Shown: positions 1-10,208, numbered from the stretch's first letter. The stretch is 32,023 bases of DNA from Pseudomonadota bacterium (GCA_023388355.1 JAEWGI010000001.1:1-32023), one strand, 5' to 3'. Numbers and translations: made by a program. The notes: a model not told the origin generated them from the sequence alone.

Positions 1-700
1 CCCCCCCCCCCCCCCCCGCTCCAGATCGCATCGTCGCTGCCCCTGCCCCCACCCCAGCCCTCCCCCGCAAGCGGGGGAGGGAGCCAGGAGCCCCGGCGTC
101 GCGCCGCAATGACATCGCGCGATCTGCCCCTCCCTCCGCTTGCGGGGCTACGTGCCCTCCGGGGTAGGAGGTTGGGAGGGGGGCACTCCAAGTCGCATCG
201 TCGCTGCCCCTGCCCCCACCCCAGCCCTCCCCCGCAAGCGGGGGAGGGAGCCAGGAGCCCTGGCATCGCGCCGCAATGACATCGCGCGAATCCGCCCCTC
301 CCTCCGCTTGCGGGGCTACGTGCCCTCCGGGGTAGGAGGTTGGGAGGGGGGCGGCTCCAGGTCGCATCGTGGCTGCCCCTGCCCCCACCCCAGCCCTCCC
401 CGCAAGCGGGGGAGGGAGCCAGGAGCCACGCCCCAACCCTCCCCCGCAAGCGGGGGAGGGAGCCAGGAGTTCCGGCGTCGCGCCGCAATGACATCGCGTG
501 ATCTGCCCCTCCCTCCGCTTGCGGGGGGAGGTTGGGAGGGGGGCGCTCCAGGTCGCATCGTGGCTGCCCCTGCCCCCACCCCAGCCCTCCCCCGCATGCG
601 GGGGAGGGAGCACAGGAGCCCCACCCCAACCCTTCCCCGCAAGCGGAGGAGGGAGCCAGGAGCCTCCGCCCCAGCCTTCCCCGCAAGCGGAGGAGGGAGC
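1..700. repeat. Tandem array of GC-rich palindromic repeat units (array 1)
   Basis: About four tandem units of 165-190 bp. A unit has an A hairpin with core CCCCCGCAAGCGGGGG, a spacer containing CCGCAATGACATCGCG, and an inverted B hairpin (core CCGCTTGCGG) leading into GGTTGGGAGGGGGGC. A hairpins lie near 58-81, 225-248, 394-416, 437-460, 585-608, 630-653 and 674-697; B hairpins near 126-183, 295-352 and 506-544. The first two B copies share an extra block, CTACGTGCCCTCCGGGGTA, so they probably arose by duplication of one unit. The array opens with a run of 17 C. Open frames here are by-products of the repeat. The organisation resembles paired REP/BIME elements, but the family is not identified. 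Confidence 0.9.
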
Positions 701-859
701 GCGACGCGGGTACGGAGAGCACAACCGTCCTGGCGGCCATGGAGGCTGTTCAAACCCTGCGCGCCGTCACAGAGATGAATTTCACTTCCTCGTGTAAGGG
801 GTTACCATGCAAGGGAATTCGCCCGGTTGGGGAAGCTGGGCACACCAGGGGACAAACCG
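701..859 (+). other. Non-repetitive leader upstream of pilC
   Basis: About 160 bp of unique sequence between the repeat array and pilC. It must carry the pilC ribosome binding site and perhaps a promoter. No convincing sigma-70 pair or sigma-54 (GG-N10-GC) site was found. No other gene is visible. Confidence 0.5.
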
Positions 860-2137
860 ATGGCCGTGACACGTTCCGCCGCCAAGACCGCCAGCCGCAG
901 CGCCGCCAAGGTGGTGCGCGAGGGCGTGAACATGCCCACGTTCGTCTGGGAAGGCACCGACAAGCGCGGCAAGAAGATGAAGGGCGAGCAGCAGGCGCGC
1001 AACGCCAACATGCTGCGCGCCGAGCTGCGCAAGCAGGGGATCCAGCCCGGCACGGTGAAGCCCAAGCCCAAGCCGCTGTTCGGCAGCGCCGGCAAGACGA
1101 TCACCTCCAAGGACATCGCGGTGTTCAGCCGCCAGCTGGCGACAATGATGAAGTCAGGCGTGCCGATCGTGATGGCGCTGGAGATCATCGGCAACGGCCA
1201 GAAAAACCCGCGCATGAGCAAGATGGTCAACGACCTGCGCCTCGAACTCGAGGGCGGCTCGTCCATCTACGAAGCGCTGAGCAAGTACCCGGTGCAGTTC
1301 GACGAGCTGTACCGCAACCTGGTGCGGGCCGGCGAGTCGTCGGGCGCGCTTGAAACCGTGCTCGAGACGATCGCCACCTACAAGGAGAACATCGAGTCGG
1401 TCAAGGGCAAGATCAAGAAGGCGCTGTTCTACCCGATCGCGATCATCGCCGTGGCGATCCTGGTGTGTGCGGTTCTGATGATCTTCGTGGTGCCGGTGTT
1501 CAAGGACCAGTTCGCCAGCTTCGGCACCGAACTCCCCGCGTTCACCGCCCTGGTGTTCGGCTTCTCGGAGATCCTGGTGAAGTGGTGGTGGGCGATGCTG
1601 ATCGTCGCCCTGGCGGCCTTCGCGGCGTTCATGTACGTCTACAAGCGCTCGACCAAGCTGCAGCACACCGTCGACCGGCTGATGCTCAAGATCCCCGTCA
1701 TCGGCCAGGTGCTGCACAACTCCTCCATCGCCCGGTTCGCGCGCACGCTGGCGGTCACCTTCAAGGCCGGCGTGCCGCTGGTCGAGGCCATGGACAGCGT
1801 GGCCGGCGCCACCGGCAACCGCGTGTACACCGATGCGGTGCTGCAGATGCGCGACGACGTGTCGGTCGGCTTCCCGCTCAACATGGCCATGAAGCAGGTG
1901 GGCGTGTTCCCGCACATGGTGGTGCAGATGACCGCCATCGGCGAGGAGGCCGGTGCGCTCGACGCGATGCTGTTCAAGGTGGCCGAGTTCTACGAAGAGG
2001 AAGTGAACAACGCGGTCGACGCCATCTCCAGCCTGATCGAACCGTTCGTGATGGTGATCATCGGCACCATGGTGGGCGCGATCGTGATTGCGATGTACCT
2101 GCCGATCTTCAAGATCGCGATGACGATGATGGGCTGA
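860..2137 (+). CDS. pilC: Type IV pilus inner-membrane platform protein PilC
   Basis: Polytopic inner-membrane platform protein of the type IV pilus machine, expected to couple the PilB/PilT ATPases to pilin addition and removal. The 425-residue product has two T2SSF (GspF/PilC) domains, at roughly 80-205 and 285-410. It contains the typical stretches FSRQLATMMKSGVPI, NLVRAGESSGALE, FKAGVPLVEAMD and MTAIGEEAGALD. Hydrophobic segments lie near 180-205, 230-255 and the C-terminus (EPFVMVIIGTMVGAIVIAMY). The ATG at 860 is chosen over 827 because AGGGGA lies 8 nt upstream and the resulting N-terminus (MAVTRSAAK) resembles Xanthomonas PilC. pilD follows after 6 nt, so they are probably cotranscribed. 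No pilin or pilB gene is seen upstream in the window. Confidence 0.95.
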   Translation: MAVTRSAAKTASRSAAKVVREGVNMPTFVWEGTDKRGKKMKGEQQARNANMLRAELRKQGIQPGTVKPKPKPLFGSAGKTITSKDIAVFSRQLATMMKSGVPIVMALEIIGNGQKNPRMSKMVNDLRLELEGGSSIYEALSKYPVQFDELYRNLVRAGESSGALETVLETIATYKENIESVKGKIKKALFYPIAIIAVAILVCAVLMIFVVPVFKDQFASFGTELPAFTALVFGFSEILVKWWWAMLIVALAAFAAFMYVYKRSTKLQHTVDRLMLKIPVIGQVLHNSSIARFARTLAVTFKAGVPLVEAMDSVAGATGNRVYTDAVLQMRDDVSVGFPLNMAMKQVGVFPHMVVQMTAIGEEAGALDAMLFKVAEFYEEEVNNAVDAISSLIEPFVMVIIGTMVGAIVIAMYLPIFKIAMTMMG

Positions 2138-2143
2138 CGCCGG

Positions 2144-3004
2144 ATGGCGTATCTCGATCAGAATCCCGCGCTCGGCTATCCGCTGGTTGCCGGGCTCGGC
2201 CTGCTGGTGGGCAGTTTCCTCAACGTGGTGATCCTGCGCCTTCCGCGGCGCATGGAGTGGGAGTGGACGCGCGACGCGCGCGAGGCGCTCGACGAACCGG
2301 AAATGTACGACCCTCCCCCGCCCGGGATCGTGGTCGAACGCTCGCACTGCCCGCACTGCGGGCACCAGCTGTCGTGGTACGAGAACATCCCGCTGCTCAG
2401 CTGGCTGGCCCTGCGCGGGCGCTGCCGCAGCTGCAAGGCGCCGATCTCGATCCAGTATCCGCTGGTGGAGCTGCTGACCGCGCTGCTGTGCCTGGTGTGC
2501 GTATGGCAGTTCGGCTTCGGCTGGCAGGGCTTCGCGGCGTGTTTGCTGACCTGCTTCCTGATCGCGCTGTCGGGCATCGACCTGCGCACCCAGATGCTGC
2601 CCGACGCGCTGACCTTGCCGCTGATGTGGCTGGGGCTGATCGCGGCCCTGGACAACCTTTTCCTGCCGGCCAAGCCGGCGCTGCTGGGCGCGATCGCCGG
2701 TTATGTGAGCCTGTGGTCGGTGTGGTGGGTGTTCAAGCAGGTGACCGGCAAGGAAGGCATGGGCCACGGCGACTTCAAGCTGCTGGCCGCGCTGGGGGCG
2801 TGGGTGGGGCTGGCGGGGATCCTGCCGATCATCCTGCTTTCGTCGGTGGTGGGAGCCGTGGTCGGTTCGATCTGGCTGGCGGTGAAGGGGCGCGACCGGG
2901 CGACGCCGATTCCGTTCGGGCCCTATCTGGCGATCGCGGGCTGGGTCGTATTCATGTGGGGCGAGCAGTTGCTGGGGTTGTATCGCGGCTACGCTGGATT
3001 CTGA
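2144..3004 (+). CDS. pilD: Prepilin leader peptidase / N-methyltransferase PilD
   Basis: Bifunctional aspartic protease of the inner membrane that cleaves class III prepilin signal peptides and N-methylates the new N-terminus; it serves type IV pili and, where present, type II secretion. The 286-residue protein has an N-terminal membrane segment, the cytoplasmic Cys-tetrad loop (CPHCGH and CRSCKAP), and both catalytic Asp motifs: GIDLRTQMLPD and GHGDFKLL. It has about eight hydrophobic segments and normal family length. The start lies 6 nt after the pilC stop. The stop is followed almost at once by a palindromic repeat patch, which could end the transcript or stabilise its 3' end. Confidence 0.96.
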   Translation: MAYLDQNPALGYPLVAGLGLLVGSFLNVVILRLPRRMEWEWTRDAREALDEPEMYDPPPPGIVVERSHCPHCGHQLSWYENIPLLSWLALRGRCRSCKAPISIQYPLVELLTALLCLVCVWQFGFGWQGFAACLLTCFLIALSGIDLRTQMLPDALTLPLMWLGLIAALDNLFLPAKPALLGAIAGYVSLWSVWWVFKQVTGKEGMGHGDFKLLAALGAWVGLAGILPIILLSSVVGAVVGSIWLAVKGRDRATPIPFGPYLAIAGWVVFMWGEQLLGLYRGYAGF

Positions 3005-3019
3005 CCGCGCCGCGGTTCT

Positions 3020-3280
3020 GCGCCTCCCTCCGCTTGCGGGGGGAGGTTGGGAGGGGGGGCGCTCCAGATCGCCGCGTCGCTGCTCCCTGCCCCCCACCCC
3101 AGCCCTCCCCCGCAAGCGGGGGAGGGAGCCGAGAGCATCGGCAGTGCGCCGCAATGACGTCGCCCGGATCAGCCCCTCCCTCCGCTTGCGGGGGGAGGTT
3201 GGGAGGGGGGCGCTCCAGATCGCCGCGTCGCTGCTCCCTGCCCCCACCCCAGCCCTCCCCCGCAGGCGGGGGAGGGAGCC
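3020..3280. repeat. Two-unit palindromic repeat patch between pilD and coaE
   Basis: Same family as array 1. B hairpins lie at about 3022-3060 and 3172-3211, A hairpins at 3103-3126 and 3253-3276, giving a period near 151 bp. The spacer (GCCGCAATGACGTCGC) matches the array 1 spacer closely. It fills nearly the whole 343-bp gap between pilD and coaE. Confidence 0.88.
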
Positions 3281-3333
3281 AGAAGCATCGGGGCGGGAGC
3301 ACGACAACGTCGCCCCTTCCCGCGCCAACCGTG

Positions 3334-3339
3334 CACAAT
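3334..3339 (+). promoter_or_regulatory. Putative -10 element of coaE (CACAAT)
   Basis: CACAAT preceded by GTG lies 8 nt before the coaE ATG. Transcription would start about 0-2 nt before the start codon. The intervening bases (CCTCCTCC) are the opposite of a Shine-Dalgarno sequence, which fits a leaderless or near-leaderless message. No clear -35 was found. Confidence 0.35.
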
Positions 3340-3347
3340 CCTCCTCC

Positions 3348-3992
3348 ATGGCCGGCTATATCGTGGGACTGACCGGAGGCGTGGCCTCCGGCAAGAGTGA
3401 GGTGACGCGGCGCTTCGAGGCGCTCGGGGTGGCCGTGGCCGACGCCGATCTGGCCGCGCGCGAGGCGGTGGCGGTCGGCAGTGCGGGACTGGACGAGGTG
3501 GTGGCGGCGTTCGGCCCGGACGTGCTGGCCCCGGACGGAAGCCTGGATCGCCCGGCGATGCGTCGGCGGGTATTCGCCGACGACACGGCCCGCACGCGAC
3601 TCGAGGCGATCGTGCATCCGCGCGTGCGCGCCCTGCTCCAGGCCGCCGGCGAGGCGGCGCCGGGGGCGTATGCGATCGCCGCCATTCCGCTGCTGGCCGA
3701 GGCCGCGTCCTCGCACGGCGGCAGCAGCCGCGATGTGTATCCCTGGCTGCAGCGGGTGCTGGTGATCGACGTTCCGGTCGAGGTGCAGCGCAGCCGGCTG
3801 CTGGCGCGCGACGGCATCGACGCCGCGCTGGCCGATCGCATGATCGCCGCCCAGGCCACCCGCGCGCAGCGCCTGGCCATCGCCGATGACGTGCTGGTCA
3901 ACGACGGCCCGCTGACGGGCCTCGATCCACATATCGCCGCCCTGGACGCCCGCTACCGCGCGCTGGCCGCCGCGGCTTCGCAAGCGCCGTAG
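3348..3992 (+). CDS. coaE: Dephospho-CoA kinase
   Basis: Catalyses the last step of coenzyme A synthesis, ATP-dependent phosphorylation of the 3'-hydroxyl of dephospho-CoA, in the cytosol. The 214-residue product starts MAGYIVGLTGGVASGKSE, with the P-loop GGVASGKS. It continues with the substrate-contacting DADLAAREAV, the Arg-rich LDRPAMRRRVF, IVHPRVRALL, and IPLLAEA followed by the lid-type LLARDGID. Length is normal for CoaE (about 200). The ATG at 3348 is chosen because the P-loop begins 9 residues later; the longer frame runs back into repeat DNA. The pilD-coaE order is common in gammaproteobacteria. It converges with the Nudix gene on the other strand. Confidence 0.95.
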   Translation: MAGYIVGLTGGVASGKSEVTRRFEALGVAVADADLAAREAVAVGSAGLDEVVAAFGPDVLAPDGSLDRPAMRRRVFADDTARTRLEAIVHPRVRALLQAAGEAAPGAYAIAAIPLLAEAASSHGGSSRDVYPWLQRVLVIDVPVEVQRSRLLARDGIDAALADRMIAAQATRAQRLAIADDVLVNDGPLTGLDPHIAALDARYRALAAAASQAP

Positions 3993-4016
3993 GGCCGGGA
4001 AAGACCTGGACGACCG

Positions 4017-4067
4017 CCGTCATCCCCACGGCTTCCGACACGCATGTCGGGTCAAGAGGGATGACGG
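4017..4067. repeat. Nested inverted repeat between convergent coaE and Nudix genes
   Basis: Outer arms CCGTCATCCC (4017-4026) and GGGATGACGG (4058-4067) are perfect. Inside them lies a second perfect stem, CCGACA-N4-TGTCGG (4035-4050). This two-tier hairpin sits in the roughly 180-bp gap between convergent genes, so a bidirectional terminator or a REP-type element is likely. There is no T-run. The rest of the gap (4068-4175) shows nothing recognisable. Confidence 0.65.
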
Positions 4068-4175
4068 GCACAAGCGGGGTGTTCAAACCTTCCCCCGGCG
4101 ACCGGCTTGTCCGGCAGGCTGCGCCGGTCTCCGTTCCGTGCGCATTCGCGCGCCCGGTCGGATTTCGGCACTACC

Positions 4176-5198
4176 TCACTGCGATCGCAGCCGAAGCTGA
4201 TCCTGCAGTGGCGGCACCGGATGCCAGAGGCCGCGGATGGCGGCGATGCCCTGGGCACCGTGCTGTCGCGCAGCGGCGATGTCGGTGCCGGCCAGGCCGC
4301 CGATGGCGTAGATCGGCAGCGAGGTCCGTTCGCGCAGGGCCACGAAGCGCTGCCAGCCGATGCCGGGCTGGCCCGGATGGGTGGGCGTGGCATGCAGCGG
4401 GCCGACCAGGACGAAATCGCAGCCCAGCGCTTCGGCCATCGACAGCTCCCCGGCATCGTGGCAGGACGCGGAGAACGGCAGGTCCGCCGGCACCGGGCGC
4501 GTCGTGCAGTCGCGAAGCCGGCTGGCGGGAAGGTGCAGGCCCAGGCCGGATTCACGGGCAAGGTCGGCGTCACCGTTGACCAGCAGCTGTGCGCCTGCCG
4601 ATTCGCAGCGCCGGGCGGCGCCGGCCAGCAGGCGCCGGCGGCGCGCGTCGTCGACCCCGGGCATGCGGAACTGGACCCGGCGCACGCCGCGCGCCAGCGC
4701 CCCGTCGAGCGCCGACAGCCAGGGCGCGTCGGCTTCGCCCGGCACGGGCGTGACGAGGCAGTGGTCGGGTTGCAGCAGCGCGGCGACGACCGGGCGGTCG
4801 GGCGCGGGCATGTCGTAACGCGGGAGCCGTTCCGCCTGGACCCAGGCCAGGGCCTGGCCTTCGAGGCCCTTCGCACTGCCGCGCCAGGCGCTGATGCGGC
4901 GCACGTCCAGGCGCAGGTGCCGGCTCGGCGCGAGGTGCGGGACGGTGATCAGCGGATCGCCCACGTCGACCCGGATCCCGAGCTCCTCCTCCAGCTCGCG
5001 CGCGAGGGCGGCTTCGGGGGTTTCATGGGCTTCGACCTTGCCGCCGGGGAATTCCCAGAGCCCGGCAAGTTCGCGCCCCGGCGCGCGACGCGCGAGCAGC
5101 ACGCGACCGCGGGCATCGGTGACGACGCCGGCGACGACGTGGACGGTTGGGAGGGGGTCCGAAGGTGGTTCGGGACCGGTACGGGCGGCGGGCGTCAT
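4176..5198 (-). CDS. Nudix hydrolase fused to ThiE/TenI-like domain
   Basis: A 340-residue two-domain protein. The N-terminal half (about 20-145) is a MutT-type Nudix hydrolase with the box GGKVEAHETPEAALARELEE, continuing EELGI. The C-terminal half (about 160-335) is a thiamine-phosphate-synthase-like barrel: VQFRMPG, GLHLP, SASCHD, VLVGPLHATPTH, YAIGGL. Such fusions are known in gammaproteobacteria, placed near secA; the Nudix part resembles 8-oxo-dGTPases. The barrel lacks canonical ThiE features (VNGD instead of the usual N-D-R, and no Lys after the VGP loop), so thiamine-phosphate synthase activity is doubtful. The ATG at 5198 is chosen because upstream frame enters repeat DNA. The N-terminal dozen residues overlap a degenerate repeat (GGTTGGGAGGGGG), so the true start could be slightly downstream. 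Confidence 0.88.
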   Translation of the reverse strand: MTPAARTGPEPPSDPLPTVHVVAGVVTDARGRVLLARRAPGRELAGLWEFPGGKVEAHETPEAALARELEEELGIRVDVGDPLITVPHLAPSRHLRLDVRRISAWRGSAKGLEGQALAWVQAERLPRYDMPAPDRPVVAALLQPDHCLVTPVPGEADAPWLSALDGALARGVRRVQFRMPGVDDARRRRLLAGAARRCESAGAQLLVNGDADLARESGLGLHLPASRLRDCTTRPVPADLPFSASCHDAGELSMAEALGCDFVLVGPLHATPTHPGQPGIGWQRFVALRERTSLPIYAIGGLAGTDIAAARQHGAQGIAAIRGLWHPVPPLQDQLRLRSQ

Positions 5199-5204
5199 CG
5201 CGGC

Positions 5205-5251
5205 GGCACCCCCCACCCCTGCCCTCCCCCGCAAGCGGAGGAGGGAGCTGG
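5205..5251. repeat. Solitary A-type palindromic repeat between secA and the Nudix gene
   Basis: One copy of the A hairpin (CCCCCGCAAGCGGAGG core, flanked by CCCCACCCCTGCC and GAGGGAGC) fills most of the 79-bp gap. A degenerate B-type tail (GGTTGGGAGGGGG, about 5146-5158) lies inside the start of the Nudix reading frame. Confidence 0.75.
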
Positions 5252-5277
5252 AGCACGAAGGTCTGGCCGCAGGGTTG

Positions 5278-8007
<2,730 letters not shown>

Positions 8008-8069
8008 TTGGGTTCCGGAGACTGTGGCGGGGACCGGGCCGGGGGCCGGGATCGGCGCGCCGGCAATGA

Positions 8070-8094
8070 AAAAGGGCGCAATTGGCGCCCTTTT
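8070..8094 (-). terminator. Hairpin with T-run in front of secA
   Basis: Perfect 10-bp arms AAAAGGGCGC (8070-8079) and GCGCCCTTTT (8085-8094) around a 5-nt loop, with T residues after the stem on the minus strand. It fits a rho-independent terminator for transcripts coming from the M23 gene and the repeat array. Because a -10-like TACAAT lies just upstream, it may instead fall in the secA leader and act as an attenuator. Confidence 0.7.
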
Positions 8095-8108
8095 CGATGG
8101 CAACGCGC

Positions 8109-8114
8109 ATTGTA
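8109..8114 (-). promoter_or_regulatory. Putative -10 element of secA (TACAAT)
   Basis: TACAAT on the minus strand, about 100 nt upstream of the secA ATG. Transcription would begin near 8102 and run through the 8070-8094 hairpin. No good -35 hexamer is present at 16-18 bp. Support is limited to the hexamer match in GC-rich surroundings. Confidence 0.35.
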
Positions 8115-8189
8115 CCGTGGTGGCGTCCGGGGGCGTTTGCAAGGGTCGGGACAGCTGCTGCCCCGCTTGTGCGGCCCTGCTCCCCCCCA

Positions 8190-8763
8190 CGTGCGTGCTC
8201 CTCCCCCGCGCTGCGGGGGAGGAAGCCGGAAGCGGAGGCAGCGCGCGGAGCTGACGTCGCGGGATCGCGGGGGGGAGGCTGGGAGGGGGTGTGCCGGAGC
8301 AACGACGCATCAACACGACCGGATACACCCCCACCCCAACCCTCCCCCGCGCTGCGGGGGAGGGAGCTGGAAGCGGGGGCGGCGGCGGAGGTGACGTCGA
8401 GGGATTTGCTCCTCCCCCCGCTTCGCGGGGGGAGGTTGGGAGGGGGTGTGTCCGGAGCAACGACACATCACCACGACCGGATACACCCCCACCCCGGCCC
8501 TCCCCCGCGCTGCGGGGGAGGGAGCTGGAAGCGGAGGCGGCGCGCGGAGGTGACGTCGCGGGATCTGCTCCTCCCCCCGCTTCGCGGGGGGAGGCTGGGA
8601 GGGGGTGTGTCCGGGGCAACGACGCATCAACACTACCGGATACACCCCCACCCCAACCCTCCCCCGCGCTGCGGGGGAGGGAGCTGGAGGCGGAGGCTGC
8701 GCGCGGAGGTGACGTCGCGGGATCTGCCCCTCCCCCCGCTTCGCGGGGGGAGGGAGCTGGAAG
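8190..8763. repeat. Tandem array of palindromic repeat units upstream of secA (array 2)
   Basis: Four units with a period of 158-159 bp in the last three. A hairpins (core CCCCCGCGCTGCGGGGG) lie near 8197-8226, 8340-8364, 8498-8522 and 8657-8681. B hairpins (core CCCCGCTTCGCGGGG) lie near 8411-8450, 8570-8609 and 8729-8760, with a partial one near 8261-8293. The spacer GGTGACGTCGCGGGAT matches that of array 1, but the hairpin tips differ. B and the following A are joined by a further inverted repeat (GGGGGTGTGTCCGG / CCGGATACACCCCC). The last B ends in an A-type tail (GGGAGCTGGAAGC), a hybrid end. It occupies the gene-free stretch 8115-8798; nothing else is seen there. Confidence 0.9.
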
Positions 8764-8798
8764 CCACGGGGATTGCAGCGGCGCCGGCTGGCGCCGCG

Positions 8799-9710
8799 CT
8801 ACATGCGCTTGCCGCCGATCTCGCTCAGGAGCTTGCGCGGATTGTGCAGGCGACCGTTCTCCCAGACTTCCAGGTGCACGTGGGCGCCGGTCGAGCGGCC
8901 GGTCGAGCCGGCCTTGGCGATCTGCTGGCCAACCCGTACCAGGTCGCCCACCTTCACCGTGTTGCGGGAGTTGTGCGCGTAGCGGGTGACGAAGCCGTTG
9001 CCGTGGTCGACCTCGACCACGTTGCCATAGCCGCTGCGCACGCCGGAGAAGCTGACCACGCCGTCGGCCACGCTCATCACCGGGTCGCCGGTGCGAGCGT
9101 CGAAATCGATTCCCTTGTGGAACTGGCGGCCGCCGCCGAACGGATCGGCGCGGCTGCCGTAGCCGGAGGTGACGTAGCCGTTGACCACGGGCGAACGCGA
9201 CGGGATCGCGTTGCGCTCGAGCTCCTGGTCGAACAGCAGCGCCTCGAGCACCGACAGCTGGCGACCGGCGCTGCCAAAGCCGGTCTCCACGCCGTCCATG
9301 CCCTCGACCAGATTCCGCGCCGGCATGTCCTGGCTGGGTTCGGCGCCGCCCACTCCGACCGGCTGGTCGAAATCGAACTCGCCGTCGCCGAGCTTGGCGA
9401 TGCGGGTCAGGCGTTCGCCAAGCGCGTTGAGGCGATTGGCCTGGGCCTGCAGCTCGCCCAGCCGCGCGGCCAGGGCGTTGACCTCGCGCTGCGCCTCCCG
9501 ACGGGTGGAGTCGAGCGCCTGCGCCTGGCCGGCGACCTGATGCTGCAGCCTGTCGACGGAGGCGGCGTTGAGCGCGCCGCCAAGGACGATGCCCGAACCC
9601 ACCAGCACGATCGCGGCGGCGACCGGCCGGCTCGCCAGGCGCGAATGCAGGTCACGCCCGAGCGACCGGAGTATCGACAGCGCCTGCACGGAAATTGTGT
9701 GTAGAGTCAT
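8799..9710 (-). CDS. LytM-type M23 peptidoglycan endopeptidase / EnvC-like factor, membrane anchored
   Basis: A 303-residue periplasmic protein anchored by one N-terminal membrane segment ([19 protein letters not shown], about 28-46). A heptad-rich region at about 50-100 looks like a coiled coil. The C-terminal M23 domain (about 175-290) retains the zinc ligands HKGIDFD (HxxxD) and HVHLEVW (HxH), so it may be catalytically active. M23 proteins cleave peptide crosslinks in the wall or activate amidases. The gene sits upstream of secA on the same strand, an arrangement I recall from related genomes. The ATG at 9710 is 3 nt from the divergent dciA start, and only a weak Shine-Dalgarno is visible, so a start further in is possible. 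Confidence 0.9.
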   Translation of the reverse strand: MTLHTISVQALSILRSLGRDLHSRLASRPVAAAIVLVGSGIVLGGALNAASVDRLQHQVAGQAQALDSTRREAQREVNALAARLGELQAQANRLNALGERLTRIAKLGDGEFDFDQPVGVGGAEPSQDMPARNLVEGMDGVETGFGSAGRQLSVLEALLFDQELERNAIPSRSPVVNGYVTSGYGSRADPFGGGRQFHKGIDFDARTGDPVMSVADGVVSFSGVRSGYGNVVEVDHGNGFVTRYAHNSRNTVKVGDLVRVGQQIAKAGSTGRSTGAHVHLEVWENGRLHNPRKLLSEIGGKRM

Positions 9711-9713
9711 AGG

Positions 9714-10208
9714 ATGATGTCTGATTCGTTGCCACGGCGGTCCAGTTCGCCAAAGGTGCCTGCCGGTGCGGACCGTTCCGCGACCATGCAGACCGCACTC
9801 GATGCCCTGCTGTCCGGTACCGCCGCCGATCCGGTGCGCCACGCCCTCGGGCTCGACGCGCTGGACCGCCAACTGCGCCCCCTCCTGCCTCCGGCGCTGG
9901 CGCCGCACGTGCGGCTGGCCAACGTGGCCGATGGCAGGCTGGTCATGCTCGTCGATTCCCCCGTCTGGCACGCCCGCTTGCGCCTGGCTGCCCCCGAACT
10001 GCTCGACGCCGCCCGATCCGTCGGGCTTGAAGTACGCGAGGTCGCCATCAAGGCGACCCGGGAACCGTTGCGGATCCCTGGCCCGGCCAGCGCGCGCCCT
10101 GCGGCGGCGGCGGAACGGGGTGGTCGGTCGGCGGCAGCGGACGAGGCCTTCCGCGCTGCGCTGGCGGCTCTCGAGCCGCCGGCGCCGGGCGGAACCGTCG
10201 AAGACTGA
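9714..10208 (+). CDS. DUF721 / DciA-like protein
   Basis: A 164-residue protein of the DUF721 family. In most bacteria lacking DnaC/DnaI, DciA of this family loads or assists the replicative helicase DnaB. Conserved core features are seen at about 25-125: LDALDRQLRPLLPPALAPHVRLANV and LVMLVDSPVWHARLRLAAPELLDAAR. The C-terminal about 35 residues are Ala/Arg/Gly-rich and probably disordered. The start is uncertain: ATG codons at 9714, 9717 and 9786 are all possible, none with a strong Shine-Dalgarno. The conserved region begins after 9786. It is divergent from the M23 gene with almost no space between, and convergent with lpxC. Confidence 0.8.
   Translation: MMSDSLPRRSSSPKVPAGADRSATMQTALDALLSGTAADPVRHALGLDALDRQLRPLLPPALAPHVRLANVADGRLVMLVDSPVWHARLRLAAPELLDAARSVGLEVREVAIKATREPLRIPGPASARPAAAAERGGRSAAADEAFRAALAALEPPAPGGTVED

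Noticed and set aside
1..700. CRISPR array
   Set aside because: The repeats are long, palindromic and variable, the spacers between them are themselves repeated, and no cas gene is near.
721..859. Sigma-54 promoter upstream of pilC
   Set aside because: TGGCGGCCATGGAGGC was considered, but the GG and GC dinucleotides are not at the required spacing.
140..1353. Several overlapping frames across the first repeat array
   Set aside because: They only translate the palindromic repeats (PSPxRGGG-like) and have no start signals or domains.
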